From positions 1 through 56,514 of the forward strand of contig NZ_JPOC01000064.1 in assembly GCF_000738775.1 (NCBI RefSeq): DNA of 56,514 nucleotides, given 5' to 3'. This DNA is from Prescottella defluvii. GTDB taxonomy: Bacteria; Actinomycetota; Actinomycetes; Mycobacteriales; Mycobacteriaceae. Shown piece by piece: positions 1-9,119 of the stretch. Numbering within the stretch: the first letter of the stretch is position 1; every line of letters starts with the position of its first letter. The position numbers and the translations under genes were made by a program. Below the pieces are notes generated by a model that saw nothing but the letters and a program-made list of their open reading frames with translations, was not told the DNA's origin and ran no database searches.

Positions 1-156
1 GCTGCTGGACCACGGGGTCCTCGCTCTGCCGGGTCGCCTTGGCCGCCGCGTCCTCGCCCGCCCCGGCACCCGAGCCCGGTTCACCCGAGGCGGCGGCGGC
101 CGAGATCGCGGCGGCCAAGGCGACCCGGCAGAGCGAGGACCCCGTGGTCCAGCAGC
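1..156. repeat. 50-bp perfect inverted repeat at the window edge
   Basis: Bases 1-50 are the exact reverse complement of 107-156, separated by a 56-nt loop. The right arm lies in good secD coding sequence. The left arm, read in the secD frame, gives residues unlike SecD. A perfect 50-bp hairpin inside a coding region at the very end of a window is best explained as an assembly or read fold-back. Confidence 0.9.
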
Positions 157-1211
157 AGGCCATGGCGACGCTCGACTGCTCGGCGCCCGACCCGTTGCAG
201 GGCAACGACGATCCGGCGCTGCCGCTCGTCGCCTGCTCGACCGACGGCACCACCGTCTACCTGCTGGCACCCAGCATCATCGACGGTCAGGAGATCTCCG
301 ACGCGTCGTCCGGCTTCAACAGCCAGCAGTCGCGCTACGAGGTGAGCCTGAGCTTCAAGTCGAGCGGTAGCACCACGTGGGCGCAGTTCACTTCGGCGAA
401 CATCGGCAAGCAGGCCGCCTTCACGCTCGACTCGAAGGTCGTCAGTGCGCCCGTCGTGCAGGGCGCGACCCCGGTCGGCAGTTCGACGTCGATCACCGGC
501 CAGTTCAACCAGACCCAGGCCCAGGAGCTCGCGAACACGCTCAAGTACGGTTCGTTGCCGCTGTCGTTCGAGGCGTCGGAGGCGGAGACCGTCTCGGCGA
601 CCCTCGGCCTGCAGTCGCTCGAGGCGGGTCTGATCGCCGGCGCGGTCGGCCTGGTGCTGGTGCTGCTCTACTGCCTCGTCTACTACCGCATGCTCGGAGT
701 GCTCACGGCGCTCTCGCTCGTGCTGTCGGGGCTCATGGTCTACGCGGTGATGGTCCTGTTGGGCCGGTACATCGGTTTCACGCTGGATCTCGCCGGTATC
801 GCCGGTCTGATCATCGGTATCGGCATGACCGCGGACTCGTTCGTGGTGTTCTTCGAACGCATCAAGGACGAGATGCGTGAGGGACGCAGCTTCCGTTCCG
901 CCGTGCCTCGCGGTTGGGCGCGTGCACGTCGGACGATTCTGTCCGGTAACGCCGTCAGCTTCATCGCTGCCGCGGTGCTGTATGCCCTCGCGGTGGGCCA
1001 GGTTCGCGGTTTCGCGTTCACGCTCGGCCTGACGACGATCCTCGACGTGGTCGTGGTGTTCCTGGTGACGTGGCCGCTGGTCTACATGGCCTCGAAGTCG
1101 CGTTTCTGGTCCAAGCCGAGCGTCAACGGACTCGGAGCGGTCCAGCAGGTCGCCCGCGAACGCAAGAAGGTCGCCACGTCGACCTCCGCATCGTCCGACA
1201 TGGAGGCATGA
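3..1211 (+). CDS. secD: Protein translocase subunit SecD, 3' part
   Basis: SecD works with SecF in the cytoplasmic membrane, using proton motive force to finish export of preproteins delivered by SecYEG. The visible part holds the end of the extracytoplasmic P1 domain and the C-terminal membrane bundle. The conserved TM segment around [19 protein letters not shown] is typical of SecD/SecF, and a long hydrophobic run begins near position 620. The 5' end is cut off. The reading frame from position 51 gives a Pro/Ala/Glu-rich linker, common in actinobacterial SecD. Bases 1-50 are an inverted copy of 107-156 and should not be trusted as coding. secF starts 4 nt after the stop. Confidence 0.95.
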   Translation, partial: CWTTGSSLCRVALAAASSPAPAPEPGSPEAAAAEIAAAKATRQSEDPVVQQQAMATLDCSAPDPLQGNDDPALPLVACSTDGTTVYLLAPSIIDGQEISDASSGFNSQQSRYEVSLSFKSSGSTTWAQFTSANIGKQAAFTLDSKVVSAPVVQGATPVGSSTSITGQFNQTQAQELANTLKYGSLPLSFEASEAETVSATLGLQSLEAGLIAGAVGLVLVLLYCLVYYRMLGVLTALSLVLSGLMVYAVMVLLGRYIGFTLDLAGIAGLIIGIGMTADSFVVFFERIKDEMREGRSFRSAVPRGWARARRTILSGNAVSFIAAAVLYALAVGQVRGFAFTLGLTTILDVVVVFLVTWPLVYMASKSRFWSKPSVNGLGAVQQVARERKKVATSTSASSDMEA

Positions 1212-1215
1212 AGCA

Positions 1216-2397
1216 ATGAGTGAGTCGAACACCTCCGCCGTCGACGCGGCCGTCACCGACGAGGGCGCGAATCGGGCGCTGCTCCCGCACCACACCTGGT
1301 TGCAGCGTCTGTACACCGGCACCGGCGGCTTCGAGGTCATCGGTCGCCGCAAGTTCTACTACCTGCTCACCGGTGCGATCGTGGGCCTGTCGCTGCTGAG
1401 CATCCTGGTCCGGGGTTTCACGCTCGGAATCGAGTTCGAGGGCGGCACCCGCATCCAGTTCCCGGCGCCGGGAGGTGTCACGACCGAGCAGGTCGAGACG
1501 GTCTACTCGGACAGCCTGGGTATCGAACCGGTGTCCGTCCAGACGGTCGGATCCGGTGCGAGTTCGTCAATCGAGATTCGTTCCGAGGCGCTCGACGCCG
1601 GACAGGTGAACGCGCTGCAGAATGCGTTGTACGACACGTTCCAGCCGCAGGACAGTAGCGGGAACCCGTCGAAGAACGCGATCAGCGTCGCGGATGTCAG
1701 CGAGACGTGGGGTGGACAGATCACCCAGAAGGCGCTGATCGCGCTGGTGGTGTTCCTGGTCATCGTCAGCGTCTACATCGCGGTCCGGTTCGAGCGGGAC
1801 ATGGCGATCGCCGCGATCGTCTCGCTGTTCTTCGACATGATCGTCACGGCCGGCGTGTACTCGCTCATCGGTTTCGAGGTGACGCCCGCGACGGTGATCG
1901 GTTTGCTCACGATCCTCGGCTTCTCGCTCTACGACACCGTGGTGGTGTTCGACAAGGTCGAGGAGAACACCCGGGGGATCCTGCACCTGAACCGGCGCAC
2001 GTATGCCGAGCAGGCGAACCTGGCCGTCAACCAGACCCTGATGCGTTCGATCAACACGACGGTCATCTCGGTGCTGCCGGTGATCGCGCTGATGGTCGTC
2101 GCGGTGTGGCTCCTCGGGGTCGGCACGCTCAAGGACCTGGCGCTGGTGCAGCTCGTCGGCATCATCGTCGGCGCGTACTCGTCGATCTTCACCGCCACCC
2201 CGATGCTGGTCAGCATCAAGGAGCGGTGGGGTCCCGTTGCCGCGCACACCAAGAAGGTGCTGGCGAAGCGGGAGGAGGCGTCCGGCACGCAGACCGCCGC
2301 GGCGGGCCGGCCGGAGCCGCGGGTGCGTCCCACGGCGGGTCGCGCTCCCAGCCCGGGTGCCACGCCGACCGGAAAGCGCAACAAGAAGAGGCACTGA
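1216..2397 (+). CDS. secF: Protein translocase subunit SecF
   Basis: SecF is the partner of SecD in the Sec export machinery. The 393-residue product has a first TM segment at about residues 47-66, followed by the family signature GIEFEGGTRIQF at 71-82. A periplasm-side domain and five further TM segments follow, with the conserved stretch GFSLYDTVVVFDKVEEN. The C-terminal 50 residues are a basic, Pro/Gly-rich cytoplasmic tail, usual in actinobacteria. The ATG at 1216 has GGAGG at 1202-1206 inside the end of secD. The lipoprotein gene follows after 1 nt, so secD-secF-lipoprotein-apt appear cotranscribed. Confidence 0.97.
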   Translation: MSESNTSAVDAAVTDEGANRALLPHHTWLQRLYTGTGGFEVIGRRKFYYLLTGAIVGLSLLSILVRGFTLGIEFEGGTRIQFPAPGGVTTEQVETVYSDSLGIEPVSVQTVGSGASSSIEIRSEALDAGQVNALQNALYDTFQPQDSSGNPSKNAISVADVSETWGGQITQKALIALVVFLVIVSVYIAVRFERDMAIAAIVSLFFDMIVTAGVYSLIGFEVTPATVIGLLTILGFSLYDTVVVFDKVEENTRGILHLNRRTYAEQANLAVNQTLMRSINTTVISVLPVIALMVVAVWLLGVGTLKDLALVQLVGIIVGAYSSIFTATPMLVSIKERWGPVAAHTKKVLAKREEASGTQTAAAGRPEPRVRPTAGRAPSPGATPTGKRNKKRH

Positions 2398-2398
2398 C

Positions 2399-4153
2399 AT
2401 GCCGGATGTGAACCCGTCCCGAACGTCTCCCCGTACCCGTCGCCGCGTCGTCAGGTCGCTGGTCGCCCTGGCGGCCGCGGCGGCGGTCGGTGCAACCGCA
2501 GCATGCGGCGAGCCCGCCGATCAGGTGCCGTCACTGGGTTTCGCCATCGACAACGTGGTGACGACCTACAACGGCAACACGGTCGAGGGCTCGGCAACGG
2601 GTGCGCGGCAGGCGCTCGGTCGGGTGCTCACCGGCATGAGCTACACCGGACCCACCGGCGGACCGGTCGCGGATACCGATTTCGGCACGTCCAGCGTGCT
2701 GCCCGGTGACGTGCTGACCGTGCAGTACCGCCTCAACCCGGCATCGGTGTACTCCGATGGTGTTCCCGTCTCCTGCGACGACTTCGTACTGGCGTGGGCG
2801 GCGGGCAGCGGACGGTTCACCCGCACCGGCGAGGGCGGCGCCGCGCCGATGTTCGCGGCGGCCACGCGTGCCGGTTACTCCGACATCGAGCGGGTCGACT
2901 GCCAACCCGGATCGAAGGACGCCACCGTGGTGTTCAAGCCGGGGCGCGGCTACCTGGACTGGCGTTCGCTGTTCGGGGCCACCGAGCTGATGCCGGCCCA
3001 CGTGGCCGCGCAGGCTGCCGGTGTGCCCGATCTGGTCGGCGCGGTCCAGTCGGGTGATGCCGACGCGGTCGGTCGCATCGCCGACTTCTGGAACACGGGT
3101 TGGACGCTCACTCCCGGAGAGCTGGAGTCCACGAGACTGCCGTCGTCGGGTCCGTACCGGATCGATTCCTACACCGCCGACGGTGGGCTGGTGCTCGTCG
3201 AGAACGAGCGCTGGTGGGGCAACAAGCCCGCGACGTCGCGAATCGTGGTGTGGCCCAAGGGGTCGGATGTGCAGTCCCGCATCGACGACGGTGAGATCGA
3301 GGTCGTCGACGTCGGCTCGGGATCGATCGGAGGGCTGGATCTCGGCGACGGCTTCGACGTCGTCGACCGGCCGTCGCGCAGCGTCGAGCAGTTGGTGCTG
3401 GCCACCGACGGGACCCTCGGCTCAGTCGACGCCCGTCGCGCGTTGGCGCTGTGCCTGCCGCGTCAGCAGCTGTTCGACACGCTCGGGCATCCCGGTTTCG
3501 ACGTCGCGACCGGGCCGGGGTCGGGTGTCGTCGACTCGCGGATCACGGCACCTGACACGCTGTTCTACTCGTCGGCGGTCGCGGCCGAGGGCGGGATCTA
3601 CACCGATCCGGACATCCCCGGTGCGATTGCGGCGCGGGAGGAGGCGGGCCAGTCGAACCTCACGGTGCGGGTCGGCTATCTCGGCCCCGACGAGCGGCGG
3701 GCGCAGACCGTGCGCGACATCGCCGCGTCGTGTGCGGGCGCGGGGATCACGGTCGAGGACGCGGGATCGCCCGACTTCCTGCCGACGGCGCTGGGTGCCG
3801 GTCAGGTCGACGCCGTGCTCGCCGGAACCGGTTCCGCGGCGGGTGCGGCCGGCGTCAGTTCGACGACCGCCGCGGCCTTCGCGTTGCACTCGGGCAACGG
3901 CGACAATTTCGGCGGGTTCTCCAACGGGCGCTTCGACCAGATCGCCGATCAGCTCGCGGTCGACGGCTCGCTGTCGGCGCGGATGGCGCTCGCCGGGGAG
4001 GCGGAGGCGATCCTGTGGAACGAGATGCCGACGATTCCGCTGTTCGACCAGCCGCGGACCACAGCGCATTCGAAGGGGATGCACGGGGTGGTGCCGAACC
4101 CGACGAGGTCCGGTGCGGGTTGGAACATGGACCGGTGGATACTTCTGAGGTGA
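2399..4153 (+). CDS. ABC-type oligopeptide solute-binding lipoprotein (family 5)
   Basis: This is a predicted membrane-anchored binding protein of the SBP_bac_5 (oligopeptide) family, equivalent in position to M. tuberculosis Rv2585c. The ATG at 2399 lies 1 nt after secF. It gives a basic N-terminus (RTRRRVVRS), a hydrophobic stretch and a lipobox-like TAAC with Cys36, so a lipid-anchored extracytoplasmic protein is expected. The mature part has family-like segments such as the ENERWWGNKPA region. An upstream in-frame extension to 2237 would overlap secF by 160 nt and is rejected. No permease or ATPase genes lie nearby, so the substrate and any transporter partner are unknown. Confidence 0.88.
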   Translation: MPDVNPSRTSPRTRRRVVRSLVALAAAAAVGATAACGEPADQVPSLGFAIDNVVTTYNGNTVEGSATGARQALGRVLTGMSYTGPTGGPVADTDFGTSSVLPGDVLTVQYRLNPASVYSDGVPVSCDDFVLAWAAGSGRFTRTGEGGAAPMFAAATRAGYSDIERVDCQPGSKDATVVFKPGRGYLDWRSLFGATELMPAHVAAQAAGVPDLVGAVQSGDADAVGRIADFWNTGWTLTPGELESTRLPSSGPYRIDSYTADGGLVLVENERWWGNKPATSRIVVWPKGSDVQSRIDDGEIEVVDVGSGSIGGLDLGDGFDVVDRPSRSVEQLVLATDGTLGSVDARRALALCLPRQQLFDTLGHPGFDVATGPGSGVVDSRITAPDTLFYSSAVAAEGGIYTDPDIPGAIAAREEAGQSNLTVRVGYLGPDERRAQTVRDIAASCAGAGITVEDAGSPDFLPTALGAGQVDAVLAGTGSAAGAAGVSSTTAAAFALHSGNGDNFGGFSNGRFDQIADQLAVDGSLSARMALAGEAEAILWNEMPTIPLFDQPRTTAHSKGMHGVVPNPTRSGAGWNMDRWILLR

Positions 4154-4161
4154 TTTCTCAG

Positions 4162-4731
4162 ATGGATGCGCCCGAAGCTGCCACGCCGCCGAACCTCACG
4201 ACCGCGCTGGGGAAGGCCGCCGAGGCGGTGTCACGTCTGACCCGGTGGTGTGACGATTTCCCGACCCCCGGCGTCCGGTTCGCTGATCTCACCCCGGTGT
4301 TCGCGGACGGGCCCGGCTACCGGGCGGTGATCGACGGTCTCGCGGCGGCCGGCGCCGGCGCCGATCTCGTGGCGGGTGTCGATGCGCGCGGCTTCCTGCT
4401 CGGCGGTGGCGTCGCACTCGAATTGGGTTGCGGTGTGCTGGCGGTGCGCAAGGCCGGCAAGCTGCCGCCTCCGGTGCACTCGGAGAGCTACGCGCTCGAG
4501 TACGGTGCGGCGACACTGGAGATTCCGTGCGACGCGCCCGACCTGAAGGGCCGCCGGGTCTTCGTGATCGACGACGTCCTCGCCACCGGTGGGACGCTGT
4601 TGGCGGCCGCCGAACTGCTGGCCCGAGCCGGTGCGGAGGTGGTCGGTGTCGCGGTGGTGCTCGAGATCGAGGAGCTCGGTGGCCGGGACCGGTTCGGAAG
4701 GTACCCGCTGACGTCGCTCGTCCGCGTCTGA
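4162..4731 (+). CDS. apt: Adenine phosphoribosyltransferase
   Basis: Salvages adenine: adenine plus PRPP gives AMP and pyrophosphate in the cytoplasm. The 189-residue product carries the PRPP-binding motif [13 protein letters not shown] at residues 133-145 and the family N-terminal signature [15 protein letters not shown] at 33-47. The ATG at 4162 has GAGG at 4147-4150. A GTG at 4150, overlapping the lipoprotein stop, is an alternative that would add four residues. It sits between the lipoprotein gene and rel, as in mycobacteria. Confidence 0.95.
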   Translation: MDAPEAATPPNLTTALGKAAEAVSRLTRWCDDFPTPGVRFADLTPVFADGPGYRAVIDGLAAAGAGADLVAGVDARGFLLGGGVALELGCGVLAVRKAGKLPPPVHSESYALEYGAATLEIPCDAPDLKGRRVFVIDDVLATGGTLLAAAELLARAGAEVVGVAVVLEIEELGGRDRFGRYPLTSLVRV

Positions 4732-4735
4732 GGAC

Positions 4736-4741
4736 TACAGT
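4736..4741 (+). promoter_or_regulatory. Possible -10 element of rel (TACAGT)
   Basis: TACAGT lies just after the apt stop and about 70 nt before the rel start. It fits the actinobacterial -10 pattern TANNNT. No good -35 is visible, so this is a weak call. It would allow rel to be transcribed separately from apt. Confidence 0.3.
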
Positions 4742-4813
4742 TGTGCCTGGTGGTGTAGCAGTGCCGCCGGGTCCCGAGGGACCGCCCGCAGCGCGGTGGC
4801 AGGAGGTGACGGC

Positions 4814-7156
4814 ATGACCCAGCATCTTGATCGGTCTCAGAACACAGGTGCGCCCGGTACAGGGGCGACCCCGCCCGCCGAGAAGTCCGCACCCGCGTCC
4901 GTCCCGACGTCCGCGTCGCGGCGGGTCCGGGCCCGGCTGGCCCGGCGCATCACCGGTGCGCGTAATGCCCCGGTCCGCCCGGTCCTCGAACCGTTGGTCA
5001 CGCTGCATCGGGAGCTCTACCCCAAGGCCGATTTCTCGCTGCTGCAGCGGGCCTACGACGTCGCCGAGCAGCGGCATGCGACGCAGTTCCGCAAGTCCGG
5101 TGACCCGTACATCACCCACCCGCTGGCCGTCGCGAACATCCTCGCCGAACTCGGCATGGACACCACGACGCTGGTGGCGGCGCTGCTCCACGACACCGTC
5201 GAGGACACCGGGTATTCGCTCGAGGAACTGACCGCCGAGTTCGGTGACGAGGTGGCGCACCTCGTCGACGGCGTCACCAAGCTCGACAAGGTGGTGCTGG
5301 GATCGGCCGCCGAGGGCGAGACGATCCGCAAGATGATCATCGCGATGGCGCGGGATCCGCGGGTGCTGGTGATCAAGGTCGCCGACCGCCTGCACAACAT
5401 GCGCACGATGCGTTTCCTGCCGCCGGAGAAGCAGGCCCGCAAGGCTCGCGAGACGCTGGAAGTGATTGCGCCGCTGGCACATCGACTCGGCATGGCGACG
5501 GTGAAGTGGGAGCTCGAGGACCTGGCGTTCGCGATCCTCCATCCGAAGAAGTACGACGAGATCGTCCGCCTGGTCGCCGATCGTGCGCCGTCGCGCGACA
5601 CCTACCTGGCGAAGGTGCGGGCCGAGATCAACGCGACGCTGTCGGCGTCACGGATCACCGCCGCCGTCGAGGGTCGTCCCAAGCACTACTGGTCGATCTA
5701 TCAGAAGATGATCGTCAAGGGCCGCGACTTCGACGACATCCACGACCTGGTGGGTGTGCGGATCCTGTGCGACGAGATCCGGGACTGCTACGCCGCGGTC
5801 GGTGTCGTGCACTCGCTGTGGCAGCCGATGGCGGGCCGGTTCAAGGACTACATCGCGCAGCCACGGTACGGGGTGTACCAGTCGTTGCACACCACGGTGA
5901 TCGGCCCCGAGGGCAAGCCGCTGGAGGTGCAGATCCGAACACGGGACATGCACCGCACGGCGGAGTTCGGTATCGCTGCGCACTGGCGGTACAAGGAGAC
6001 CAAGGGGCGTCACTCCAGCGATGTCGCCGAGGTCGACGACATGGCGTGGATGCGCCAGCTGCTCGACTGGCAGCGGGAGGCCGCCGATCCCGGCGAGTTC
6101 CTCGAGTCGCTCCGATACGACCTCGCGGTCAAGGAGATCTTCGTCTTCACGCCGAAGGGTGACGTGGTGACGTTGCCGGCCGGTTCCACACCGGTCGACT
6201 TCGCGTACGCCGTGCACACCGAGGTCGGGCACCGCTGTATCGGCGCCCGCGTCAACGGTCGACTGGTGGCGCTCGAGCGCACGCTCGAGAACGGTGAGGT
6301 CGTCGAGGTCTTCACCTCGAAGGCGGCCAACGCCGGGCCGAGTCGGGACTGGCAGTCGTTCGTGGTGTCGCCGCGCGCGAAGACCAAGATCCGGCAGTGG
6401 TTCGCGAAGGAACGCCGCGAGGAAGCGCTCGAAGCCGGCAAGGACGCCATCGCGAAGGAGGTTCGCCGCGGCGGACTTCCCTTGCAGCGCCTGATGAATG
6501 CCGAATCGATGACGGCGATCGCGCACGAGTTGAGGTACGCCGACGTCTCCGCGCTCTACACGGCGGTCGGCGAGCACAACGTCTCCGCACAGCACGTCGT
6601 GCAGCGACTGGTCGCGCACCTGGGCGGCGTCGGTGCCGTCGAGGAGGAGTTGGCGGAACGGTCGACGCCGTCCACCATCCCCACCAGAACCCGCGGAAGC
6701 GGCGACGTGGGCGTGCTCGTGCCCGGCGCGCCGGGCACCGTCGCCAAGCTTGCGAAGTGTTGCACCCCGGTGCCCGGCGACGAGATCCTCGGATTCGTGA
6801 CCCGTGGCGGGGCGGTCAGCGTGCACCGCACCGACTGCACCAACGCAGGCTCGCTGCGTCAGCAGTCCGAGCGGATCATCGACGTCGAGTGGGCGCCGTC
6901 GCCGACGTCGCTGTTCCTGGTGGCCATCCAGATCGAGGCGCTCGACCGGCACCGCCTGCTGTCGGACGTGACGAAGGCACTCGCCGACGAGAAGGTGAAC
7001 ATCCTGTCGGCGTCGGTGACGACATCGGGGGACCGGGTCGCGATCAGCAAGTTCACCTTCGAGATGGGTGACCCGAAGCACCTCGGCCACGTGCTGAACG
7101 TGGTGCGCAATGTCGAGGGCGTCTACGACGTCTACCGAGTCACATCGGCCGCATAG
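4814..7156 (+). CDS. rel: Bifunctional (p)ppGpp synthetase/hydrolase Rel
   Basis: Makes and degrades the stringent-response alarmone (p)ppGpp at the ribosome. The 780 residues show the long RelA/SpoT order. The HD hydrolase domain has LLHDTVEDT with His126-Asp127, indicating hydrolase activity. The synthetase domain starts near [13 protein letters not shown] (about 287). A TGS domain follows from about 440 ([17 protein letters not shown]), then a helical/Cys-containing middle ([11 protein letters not shown]), and a C-terminal ACT domain starts at about 699. The ATG at 4814 is chosen because AGGAGG sits at 4801-4806. An in-frame ATG at 4796 lies upstream of that site. It ends before a strong terminator. 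Confidence 0.97.
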   Translation: MTQHLDRSQNTGAPGTGATPPAEKSAPASVPTSASRRVRARLARRITGARNAPVRPVLEPLVTLHRELYPKADFSLLQRAYDVAEQRHATQFRKSGDPYITHPLAVANILAELGMDTTTLVAALLHDTVEDTGYSLEELTAEFGDEVAHLVDGVTKLDKVVLGSAAEGETIRKMIIAMARDPRVLVIKVADRLHNMRTMRFLPPEKQARKARETLEVIAPLAHRLGMATVKWELEDLAFAILHPKKYDEIVRLVADRAPSRDTYLAKVRAEINATLSASRITAAVEGRPKHYWSIYQKMIVKGRDFDDIHDLVGVRILCDEIRDCYAAVGVVHSLWQPMAGRFKDYIAQPRYGVYQSLHTTVIGPEGKPLEVQIRTRDMHRTAEFGIAAHWRYKETKGRHSSDVAEVDDMAWMRQLLDWQREAADPGEFLESLRYDLAVKEIFVFTPKGDVVTLPAGSTPVDFAYAVHTEVGHRCIGARVNGRLVALERTLENGEVVEVFTSKAANAGPSRDWQSFVVSPRAKTKIRQWFAKERREEALEAGKDAIAKEVRRGGLPLQRLMNAESMTAIAHELRYADVSALYTAVGEHNVSAQHVVQRLVAHLGGVGAVEEELAERSTPSTIPTRTRGSGDVGVLVPGAPGTVAKLAKCCTPVPGDEILGFVTRGGAVSVHRTDCTNAGSLRQQSERIIDVEWAPSPTSLFLVAIQIEALDRHRLLSDVTKALADEKVNILSASVTTSGDRVAISKFTFEMGDPKHLGHVLNVVRNVEGVYDVYRVTSAA

Positions 7157-7206
7157 GCGCTGGAGCCCCGAACCGCCCCTGTACACCCCTCCGGGATACC
7201 ACCGGA

Positions 7207-7263
7207 AACAGCTGAAGGGTCCCTTCGTGCGCTGTGAGCGTACGAAGGGACCCTTCAGCTGTT
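7207..7263. terminator. Bidirectional hairpin terminator between rel and the cyclophilin genes
   Basis: Arms 7207-7232 and 7238-7263 form a 26-bp stem, perfect except one G-U pair, with a 5-nt loop (TGTGA). Each arm also contains AAGGGTCCCTT, a short palindrome. There is no U-tract, as is common in actinobacteria. It lies between convergent genes and should stop transcription from both sides. Confidence 0.9.
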
Positions 7264-7276
7264 GCGTGGGGCTGGG

Positions 7277-8065
7277 TCAGCCGACCTTGGCGGTCTCGAT
7301 GGTGACCGGGGTGGCCGGGGCGCCGTCGCCGGCTCCGGTGGCACCCTTGACGCCGGCTGCGGCGATGGTGTCGAGGGTCGCGAGGCCCTCGTCGGAGATG
7401 GTGCCGACCACCGTGTATTTCGGCGGGAGGAGGGAGTCCTCGAAGACCAGGAAGAACTGGCTGCCGTTGGTGTCGAGTCCGGCGTTGGCCATCGCGAGGG
7501 TGCCGCGGGGGTAGACGACGGGGCTGTTCAGGGCGGGATCGTCCGCGGCGTACAGGCTGGTCGGGTACTCGTTCGGGTACTGGTATCCGGGGCCGCCGCT
7601 GCCGAGCCCGGACGGGTCACCGCACTGCAGCATGCCGAGGCCGGGAACGGTGGAGATGCGGTGACAGGGGGTGCCGTCGAAGTACGCCTGCTCGGTGAGG
7701 TTGACGAAGCTGTTGACCGTGCAGGGTGCCTTCGCGCGATCGAGGGTCAGGCCGATCGGTCCCGCATCGGTGGTGAGGGCGACCGCGACGGTGCCCTCGG
7801 TGGAGACGCCCGTCGCGTTGGGGGCCGCGACGTTCTTCGAGGGCGGGCCGGCCGGGGCGTAGCTGCAGTCGACGATGGGTGCGACGGGTACCGCGGCGGC
7901 GGGCAGGGCCGCGTACCGGGACATGTCGATGGACGGCGCTGCCGGCGTCGTCCAGGCGGCCGAGGCGCTGGTCGAGGAGTCGGTGGAGTTGTCGTTGTCG
8001 GAGGAGCACCCGGTCAAGGCGAGTGTCACGCCCAGTCCGGCTGCGACAAATGCTGTGCGCTTCAT
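7277..8065 (-). CDS. Lipoprotein peptidyl-prolyl cis-trans isomerase, cyclophilin type (second copy)
   Basis: Predicted extracytoplasmic prolyl isomerase of 262 residues. The N-terminus is a lipoprotein signal with lipobox LTGC (Cys20), then a Ser/Thr/Asp-rich linker. The cyclophilin core contains YFDGTPCHRI, GDPSGLGSGGPGY and NGSQFFLVF. It starts at 8065, where its ATG shares one base with the TGA of the upstream cyclophilin (TGATG), which implies translational coupling. The two products are clearly paralogous, so a tandem duplication followed by a change of anchor type is likely. It ends at the rel terminator. Confidence 0.9.
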   Translation of the reverse strand: MKRTAFVAAGLGVTLALTGCSSDNDNSTDSSTSASAAWTTPAAPSIDMSRYAALPAAAVPVAPIVDCSYAPAGPPSKNVAAPNATGVSTEGTVAVALTTDAGPIGLTLDRAKAPCTVNSFVNLTEQAYFDGTPCHRISTVPGLGMLQCGDPSGLGSGGPGYQYPNEYPTSLYAADDPALNSPVVYPRGTLAMANAGLDTNGSQFFLVFEDSLLPPKYTVVGTISDEGLATLDTIAAAGVKGATGAGDGAPATPVTIETAKVG

Positions 8066-8934
8066 CAGTCCAGTCTCACACTCGTGATTTCGATGGGCAG
8101 GTTCGGCTTGCCGTCGCCGGGCTGGCTGGACGAGTCGTTTCCGGCCGCGGCGATCTTGTCGAGCGTGGCGAGGCCGGTCTCGTCGATCGTGCCGAACACG
8201 GTGTAGTCGGGCGGCAGCTGCGAATCGCCGTAGACCATGAAGAACTGGCTGCCGTTGCTGTCGGGCATGCTGCTGTGCGCCATCGCGAGGGTGCCGCGGG
8301 GGTACGACGCGGGTGCGCTCAGTGCGGGATCGCCGGCGGCGTACTGGTCGGTGGGGAACTCGTTGGCGAAGCCGTAGCCGGGCCCGCCCGTTCCGGTTCC
8401 GGTGGGATCGCCGCACTGGAGCACCTGCAGGCTGTCGCCGGTGGTGAGGCGGTGGCAGCTGGTGCCGTCGAAGTAGCCCTGCGAGGCGAGGCTGATGAAA
8501 TTGTTGACGGTGCAGGGTGATTCGGCGTTGTTCAGCGTCAGGCCGACGTTCCCCTGGGAGGTCTCCATGCTCGCGCTGACGGTCGCGACGGTGGTGTCGA
8601 TGCCCTCGGTGCGCGGCGGGGTGTTGGGCTTGGACGCCTCGCTGCCGTCGGGCGTGTAGGTGCAGTTCACGAGATTCGGGAGTGCCTCGGCGCGTGCGGT
8701 CGGCAACGCGCCGGCGGTCTGTGTCTGGGAGGCGGCGGTGTTCTCGGTGGACTTGTCCTCGTCCTTGCCGCTCAGCGTCACCACGACGGCCCCGATCGCG
8801 ACCACGACCACGACGCCGACGACCGATCCGATGATCGTCATCTGCTTGCGCTTTCGTGCGCGTTCGGCGCGCCGTTCGAGCTGGCGTTCCAGCTTTCTCT
8901 TCGCTGCTTCCCGGCGCTGCTGATTGCTCGGCAC
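8065..8934 (-). CDS. ppiB: Membrane-anchored cyclophilin-type peptidyl-prolyl isomerase
   Basis: A 289-residue prolyl isomerase, positional equivalent of M. tuberculosis ppiB (Rv2582), convergent with rel. The N-terminal 31 residues are strongly basic and helical (KRKLERQLERRAERARKRK). One TM segment follows at about 33-54, so the domain should face outward. The cyclophilin core has YFDGTSCHRL, GDPTGTGTGGPGYGF and NGSQFFMVYGDS. Actinobacterial PpiB commonly has a Cys before the conserved His-Arg, as here. The stop overlaps the ATG of the second cyclophilin by one base. Confidence 0.92.
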   Translation of the reverse strand: MPSNQQRREAAKRKLERQLERRAERARKRKQMTIIGSVVGVVVVVAIGAVVVTLSGKDEDKSTENTAASQTQTAGALPTARAEALPNLVNCTYTPDGSEASKPNTPPRTEGIDTTVATVSASMETSQGNVGLTLNNAESPCTVNNFISLASQGYFDGTSCHRLTTGDSLQVLQCGDPTGTGTGGPGYGFANEFPTDQYAAGDPALSAPASYPRGTLAMAHSSMPDSNGSQFFMVYGDSQLPPDYTVFGTIDETGLATLDKIAAAGNDSSSQPGDGKPNLPIEITSVRLD

Positions 8935-9053
8935 TGCGGTAGTCCTCCCGTACGTCTCGTTCGGTTTGTTCCGGAATGTCTCGTGGCGCCCGCTGCCGCG
9001 TGAGGGCTTCGGGCGAGTCTGTCATTGCAACCTGAGAAGATCCTGGCGTGACG

Positions 9054-9067
9054 ACAGCCTAGGCTGT
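9054..9067. promoter_or_regulatory. 14-bp perfect palindrome with a TAGGCT -10-like core
   Basis: ACAGCCTAGGCTGT is a perfect palindrome in the 185-bp gap between the divergent ppiB and hydrolase genes. TAGGCT (9060-9065) fits a -10 element and sits about 55 nt before the hydrolase start. Whether it is a promoter core, an operator or both cannot be told from sequence. Confidence 0.4.
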
Positions 9068-9119
9068 ATGCGGTCCGGATTGGACCCCGTAATCGACCCG
9101 TACTTTAGGAGTTGCCGCC

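Noticed and set aside
7277-9025. One 582-residue minus-strand fusion protein containing the lipoprotein cyclophilin
   Set aside because: Its N-terminal half is the out-of-frame shadow of the first cyclophilin (Arg/His-rich, no domain). The lipoprotein signal and TGATG junction give a clear start at 8065.
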